Assembly: GCA_013002375.1 (NCBI GenBank)
Contig: JABDJW010000192.1
Coordinates: 1 to 8,483 of the forward strand
Direction: 5' to 3'
Source: Acidimicrobiales bacterium
GTDB taxonomy: Bacteria; Actinomycetota; Acidimicrobiia; Acidimicrobiales; SHLQ01
Length of the DNA: 8,483 nt
The position numbers were made by a program, and so were the translations under genes. Below the pieces are notes generated by a model, which did not search any database, was not told the origin of the DNA, and saw nothing but the letters and a program-made list of their open reading frames with translations. Each line of letters starts with the position of its first letter. Within the stretch, counting starts at the first letter, position 1. Positions 6,014 through 8,483 of this stretch are shown in pieces.

Positions 6014-7450
6014 ATGTCCCTCGCAAATGCGACGACCTCACCCGGGGACGCCGAACCTGAGCCGGGCGAGCCCGCCACAACCGCCGATGAGGCATCGCTT
6101 CCGCTCGGCGTGCTGATCCTCGTCGGCGCCCTTTTCTTCGGGGTCTTTCGGCAGGGCGCCTACCACGCGTGGCAGCTCGAGATCTTCAGCTACGCCGCCT
6201 TCGGAGCCGGCGCCTTGCTGCTGCTCAGCCAACGGCGGATGACCCTGGTCTCCGCCGCAGTCATCACCGCGCCGCTCTTTGCTTCCGCCGCGTTGAGCAC
6301 CGCCTTGTCGTCCGACACGTCCGATGCCCGCTCGACATTCCTGGTGATCGGCCTGGTGGCGATCGGACTCGCGGCCGGATTCGCGGTGCCCCCGCAACGG
6401 AGACCGCTCGCGATCGATGCCGTTGTGCTCGTCGCGCTCGTGGTCGCGGCCACCGCGATCTGGGGTGTCGCGCACCACCAGCCGAAGTGGGGTCGGATCA
6501 CCGAAGGTGTCTGGCGAGGCTCGAGTTCGTTGACCTACGCCAACGCCGCGGCCAGCCTGCTCGGCCCCATCGTGCTCTTGCTGCTGCGCCGCTTGGTCGA
6601 CCGGCCGTCGATCGTGCTCACCATGGCCGCGACGTTCTGCACGATCGGATTCGCCAGCACCCAGAGCCGCGGCGGCGCACTGGCCGTCGTCGCCGTGGGC
6701 ATCGTTCTGCTGCTACGAACCGGCTTCGGCGCCATCGCCCGGGTCGGGTTGCCGATCGCCGCCGGAACCGCAGTCGGCGCACCGGCTCTACTCGCGTTCG
6801 CGCCGACAACCGAACAAGCCCGTCCGTTCCTGGTACTGACGTTGGTCGCCACCGGATTGGCGATCAGCGCCGGCCTGGCCCTGAACGCCGACCGAATCCC
6901 GCGCCCGGGCCGGATACTCGCCGGGTTGGCCGTGATCGCCATCGTCGTGGCCGCGACGACCGGCTTGGCCGAACCGCTCACCGACCGCCTCACCCTGCGT
7001 TCGAGCACCACCGCCGGCGGACCCACCGAACAGGTGCGCTTCGGCGACCGGGGGCGGGAGTGGAAGGCCGGCTGGGACCAGTTCGTCGCCGCGCCGGTGG
7101 CCGGCAACGGACCCGGCGTCGTGAACCTGCGTTGGACCCAGGACGGCCGCAGCTACCGCGCCAACTTCGTGCACAACGAGTACCTCGAGTTCGCCGTCAC
7201 CAACGGCGCCCTCGGCCTCGCAGCCTTGCTGGCGTCGGCGAGTCTGTTCGCGTGGCGCACACGCCGAGTCACCGGGCATGTCGTTTCCGGTTCCCGTTCC
7301 GGTCCGCCCGACCGCTGGGTGGCCGGCGCGGTGGCGTTCGCGGTCGGGGCCTTCGCACTGCACTCCGCCTTCGACTTCCTGTGGCACCTGCCGGCCCTGC
7401 CGGTGCTGTTCGCCTTCCTGGCCGGCGTGGCGACCTCCCGGCCGACTTGA
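6014..7450 (+). CDS. O-antigen ligase / polymerase-like membrane protein (Wzy_C family)
   Basis: This 478-residue integral membrane protein belongs to the O-antigen ligase superfamily (WaaL, Wzy, PglL, TuaE-like), which transfers or polymerises lipid-linked glycans on the outer face of the cytoplasmic membrane. After a hydrophilic, acidic N-terminus (about 1-28) come roughly ten to twelve helices. Characteristic elements are TYANAAASLLGP (174-185), the STQSRGGALAV segment (SRG at 218-220), and the large external loop with GREWKAGWDQFVAAPVAGNG (347-366) and FVHNEYLEFAVTNGALGL (385-402), whose His387 is the conserved loop histidine. ATG 6014 is preferred because it precedes the short cytoplasmic tail, with GGAAGG (about 11 bases upstream) as a moderate ribosome site; the frame is open far upstream only as antisense to the sulfotransferase. 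No glycosyltransferase or flippase gene is adjacent, so the glycan substrate is unknown. Confidence 0.8.
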   Translation: MSLANATTSPGDAEPEPGEPATTADEASLPLGVLILVGALFFGVFRQGAYHAWQLEIFSYAAFGAGALLLLSQRRMTLVSAAVITAPLFASAALSTALSSDTSDARSTFLVIGLVAIGLAAGFAVPPQRRPLAIDAVVLVALVVAATAIWGVAHHQPKWGRITEGVWRGSSSLTYANAAASLLGPIVLLLLRRLVDRPSIVLTMAATFCTIGFASTQSRGGALAVVAVGIVLLLRTGFGAIARVGLPIAAGTAVGAPALLAFAPTTEQARPFLVLTLVATGLAISAGLALNADRIPRPGRILAGLAVIAIVVAATTGLAEPLTDRLTLRSSTTAGGPTEQVRFGDRGREWKAGWDQFVAAPVAGNGPGVVNLRWTQDGRSYRANFVHNEYLEFAVTNGALGLAALLASASLFAWRTRRVTGHVVSGSRSGPPDRWVAGAVAFAVGAFALHSAFDFLWHLPALPVLFAFLAGVATSRPT

Positions 7451-7457
7451 CCTCGAC

Positions 7458-7477
7458 GCCGTAGCCGCGGCTACGGC
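7458..7477. terminator. Perfect 20-bp palindrome between convergent genes, likely bidirectional terminator
   Basis: GCCGTAGCCGCGGCTACGGC is its own reverse complement. It lies 7 bases after the stop of the O-antigen-ligase-like gene and 13 bases beyond the stop of the convergent SnoaL-like gene. As RNA it forms a GC-rich stem of about 8 pairs with a 4-base loop on either transcript. T-tracts are absent, as is common for high-GC actinobacterial terminators. A dimeric protein-binding site is the alternative. Confidence 0.55.
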
Positions 7478-7490
7478 CAGGTGCGATCCC

Positions 7491-7889
7491 CTACATCAGG
7501 GCCCCATCGAGCGTGAGGGTGCGACGAGCGAACTTCCATTCGCCGTCCACTCGCACGACCTCGTCTTGGTAGCGGCCGGTCTGGTGAATCGCCGGTTGGT
7601 CACCCGTCATGACGAAGGTCAGGTAGCACTGCATGGAGGCGGCGTCGCCGTCGCCCTCGACAAACACGTTGTTCACGACGTGACGACCCCCCTCCAGGAC
7701 CTGCGGGAACATCACCGCATTGGCCGACAACTCCTCGCGGCCCGTCGCCGTCGTGAGGTCGACGATCTCGAACACCCCGTCGGGGGTGAACAGGTCGGCA
7801 TAGGATTCGCCGTCGCCGCGATCGATGTGGTGGCAATACGCGCTGGCCAGATTCTGGATCGCAGCGACGTCGTCAGCGGACAAGGCCAT
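7491..7889 (-). CDS. SnoaL-like / NTF2-fold family protein
   Basis: This 132-residue cytoplasmic protein has the NTF2-like cone fold of the SnoaL_4 type, seen in polyketide cyclases, steroid-isomerase-like enzymes, dehydratases and ring-hydroxylating dioxygenase beta subunits. The typical layout is visible: an N-terminal helix, DDVAAIQNLASAYCHHIDRGD; the segment YADLFTPDGVFEI; the helix region GREELSANAVMF; the paired HVVNNVFVEGDGDAASMQCYLTFV; and a C-terminal GRYQDEVVRVDGEWKFARRTLTLDG. The His-rich AYCHHIDRGD with Asp and the following D of FTPDG are the residues that often line the pocket. The start ATG has AAAGGA (7896-7901) at 6 bases. It begins 15 bases after the stop of the VOC gene, so they form one operon and may act on the same compound. 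The reaction cannot be predicted. Confidence 0.85.
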   Translation of the reverse strand: MALSADDVAAIQNLASAYCHHIDRGDGESYADLFTPDGVFEIVDLTTATGREELSANAVMFPQVLEGGRHVVNNVFVEGDGDAASMQCYLTFVMTGDQPAIHQTGRYQDEVVRVDGEWKFARRTLTLDGALM

Positions 7890-7904
7890 GGGCCTTCCTT
7901 TCGG

Positions 7905-8273
7905 TCACAGGGTCGCCCCCGGTTGGTTGAATTCGAGGCGGTTGCCACAGGGATCGTGGGCAAAGGCCTGGCGGCCGGAACCGACCGCTACGGCATCGGT
8001 GACCTCCACCCCGCGTTGGCGAAGCTCGGCGATCGTCGCGTCGAGATCGGCGACCTCGAACGCGAAGTGCTGCCCCAGATCCTCAGGGGTCTGCGTCTCG
8101 ATCAGGTGGATCTGCCGTCCGCCGATCTGCAACCACGCACCCCCGAACCCGAAATCGGGTCGGTCGTCGCGTTTGGCCAGACCCAGCGTGTCGACGTAGA
8201 ACGCTTCGGCCGCGGCGTAGTCGTCGACGTTGATCGACACATGATGCAGATCGGAAACCAGCGGTTCGGTCAT
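7905..8273 (-). CDS. VOC family (glyoxalase/bleomycin resistance/dioxygenase fold) protein
   Basis: This 122-residue protein has the two beta-alpha-beta-beta-beta modules of the vicinal oxygen chelate family. The first module starts LHHVSINVDDYAAAEAFYVDTLGL and ends with IGGRQIHLIE; the second starts GQHFAFEVADLDATIAELRQRG and ends with HDPCGNRLEF. Likely metal ligands are His10 or His11, His56 or Glu59, His69 and Glu114. It could be a lactoylglutathione lyase, an epimerase or a small extradiol-like dioxygenase; the family does not decide this. The ATG at 8273 is preceded at exactly 6 bases by a TANNNT hexamer and has no Shine-Dalgarno, so a leaderless mRNA is likely. It is the first gene of a two-gene operon with the SnoaL-like gene 15 bases downstream. 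Confidence 0.85.
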   Translation of the reverse strand: MTEPLVSDLHHVSINVDDYAAAEAFYVDTLGLAKRDDRPDFGFGGAWLQIGGRQIHLIETQTPEDLGQHFAFEVADLDATIAELRQRGVEVTDAVAVGSGRQAFAHDPCGNRLEFNQPGATL

Positions 8274-8307
8274 GGGCCAACCTTAGATCCAGCGGGGAGT
8301 CATCCCC
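8274..8307 (-). promoter_or_regulatory. Putative leaderless promoter of the VOC-SnoaL operon with overlapping dyad
   Basis: On the minus strand TAAGGT (8280-8285) ends 6 bases before the ATG at 8273. Upstream, GGGGA-TGAC-TCCCC forms an inverted repeat (8294-8307, 5-bp arms, 4-base centre) that covers the spacer and -35 region, where a repressor would act. There is no recognisable -35 hexamer. Confidence 0.45.
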
Positions 8308-8364
8308 ATTCCGGCCCGGCGGCGCCGACCGTACGGTCGAACCATGCCGGTAGAACCGATGCGC

Positions 8365-8483
8365 TCAATCGGGCAGGAGCTCGAGATCGTCCGCGGTGAC
8401 GAGACCGCTGATGAGCGCGTGCTGGACCAGGTTCTGTCGCCGATCCGACGCCATCGATCCGTCGCCCTTGCGCAGTCCCGCCA
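8365..8483 (-). CDS. C-terminal end of an unidentified minus-strand gene, truncated by window edge
   Basis: A minus-strand frame enters from the right edge and ends with TGA at 8365-8367. Its last residues read ...NLVQHALISGLVTADDLELLPD, an ordinary-looking helical C-terminus, and its third codon positions are GC-rich as in the other genes. It would lie 91 bases upstream of the VOC start on the same strand. Only about 38 residues are visible and I cannot name it. A plus-strand frame from ATG 8344 overlaps it in antisense, codon-aligned, and has a TACGGT hexamer 6 bases before its ATG, but its first codons (GTA, GAA, TCA) are rare types for this genome. Both cannot be ordinary genes. Confidence 0.4.
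   Translation of the reverse strand, partial: AGLRKGDGSMASDRRQNLVQHALISGLVTADDLELLPD

Overview
This is a high-GC, densely coded stretch of bacterial chromosome. Codon use, gene families (large-clade sulfotransferase, mycobacterial-type RraA, SnoaL/VOC pair, PrmA) and the promoter style point to an actinobacterium. A marine or soil Acidimicrobiia (Ilumatobacter-like) lineage is my best guess, but that is inference because no rRNA or other marker gene is present. I see no tRNA, rRNA, CRISPR array, transposase or phage gene.

Layout. Bases 2-661 (+) hold the C-terminal part of an acyl-CoA ligase. It meets a secreted orphan protein (658-1170, -) tail to tail, with the two stop codons sharing the palindrome CTAG. 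A divergent gap of about 120 bp leads to three plus-strand genes: a PrmA-like methyltransferase (1288-2073), a four-helix membrane protein (2130-2576) and a cupin related to 2,4'-dihydroxyacetophenone dioxygenase (2633-3094). A strong perfect hairpin (3102-3142) separates the cupin from a convergent minus-strand block. In transcription order that block is a sulfotransferase (5890-4637), RraA (4607-4122) and a TSUP (TauE/SafE) permease (3998-3273). Divergent from the sulfotransferase is an O-antigen-ligase-like membrane protein (6014-7450, +). Its 3' end faces a two-gene minus-strand operon, a VOC (glyoxalase-fold) protein (8273-7905) followed by a SnoaL-like protein (7889-7491), with a perfect 20-bp palindrome between them. 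The right edge probably carries the end of another minus-strand gene.

How the genes relate. The window is a mosaic of short transcription units, not one pathway. The sulfotransferase, RraA and TSUP genes are collinear and could share a sulfur theme, but TSUP has its own promoter-like sequence. The VOC and SnoaL genes are almost certainly co-transcribed and look like small-molecule catabolic or biosynthetic enzymes. The ligase and the cupin could serve aromatic or fatty-acid catabolism, but nothing ties them together.

The most coherent non-coding signal is at the gene starts. Several (PrmA, the membrane protein, TSUP, VOC) have a TANNNT hexamer placed exactly 6 bases before the ATG, which is the layout of leaderless transcripts. 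The cupin and the sulfotransferase have weaker versions at the same spacing. I did not find a clearly novel multi-gene system. The items most worth checking are the leaderless pattern, the orphan secreted and membrane proteins, the hairpin element at 3102-3142, and the repeated GTCTGACC box upstream of TSUP.
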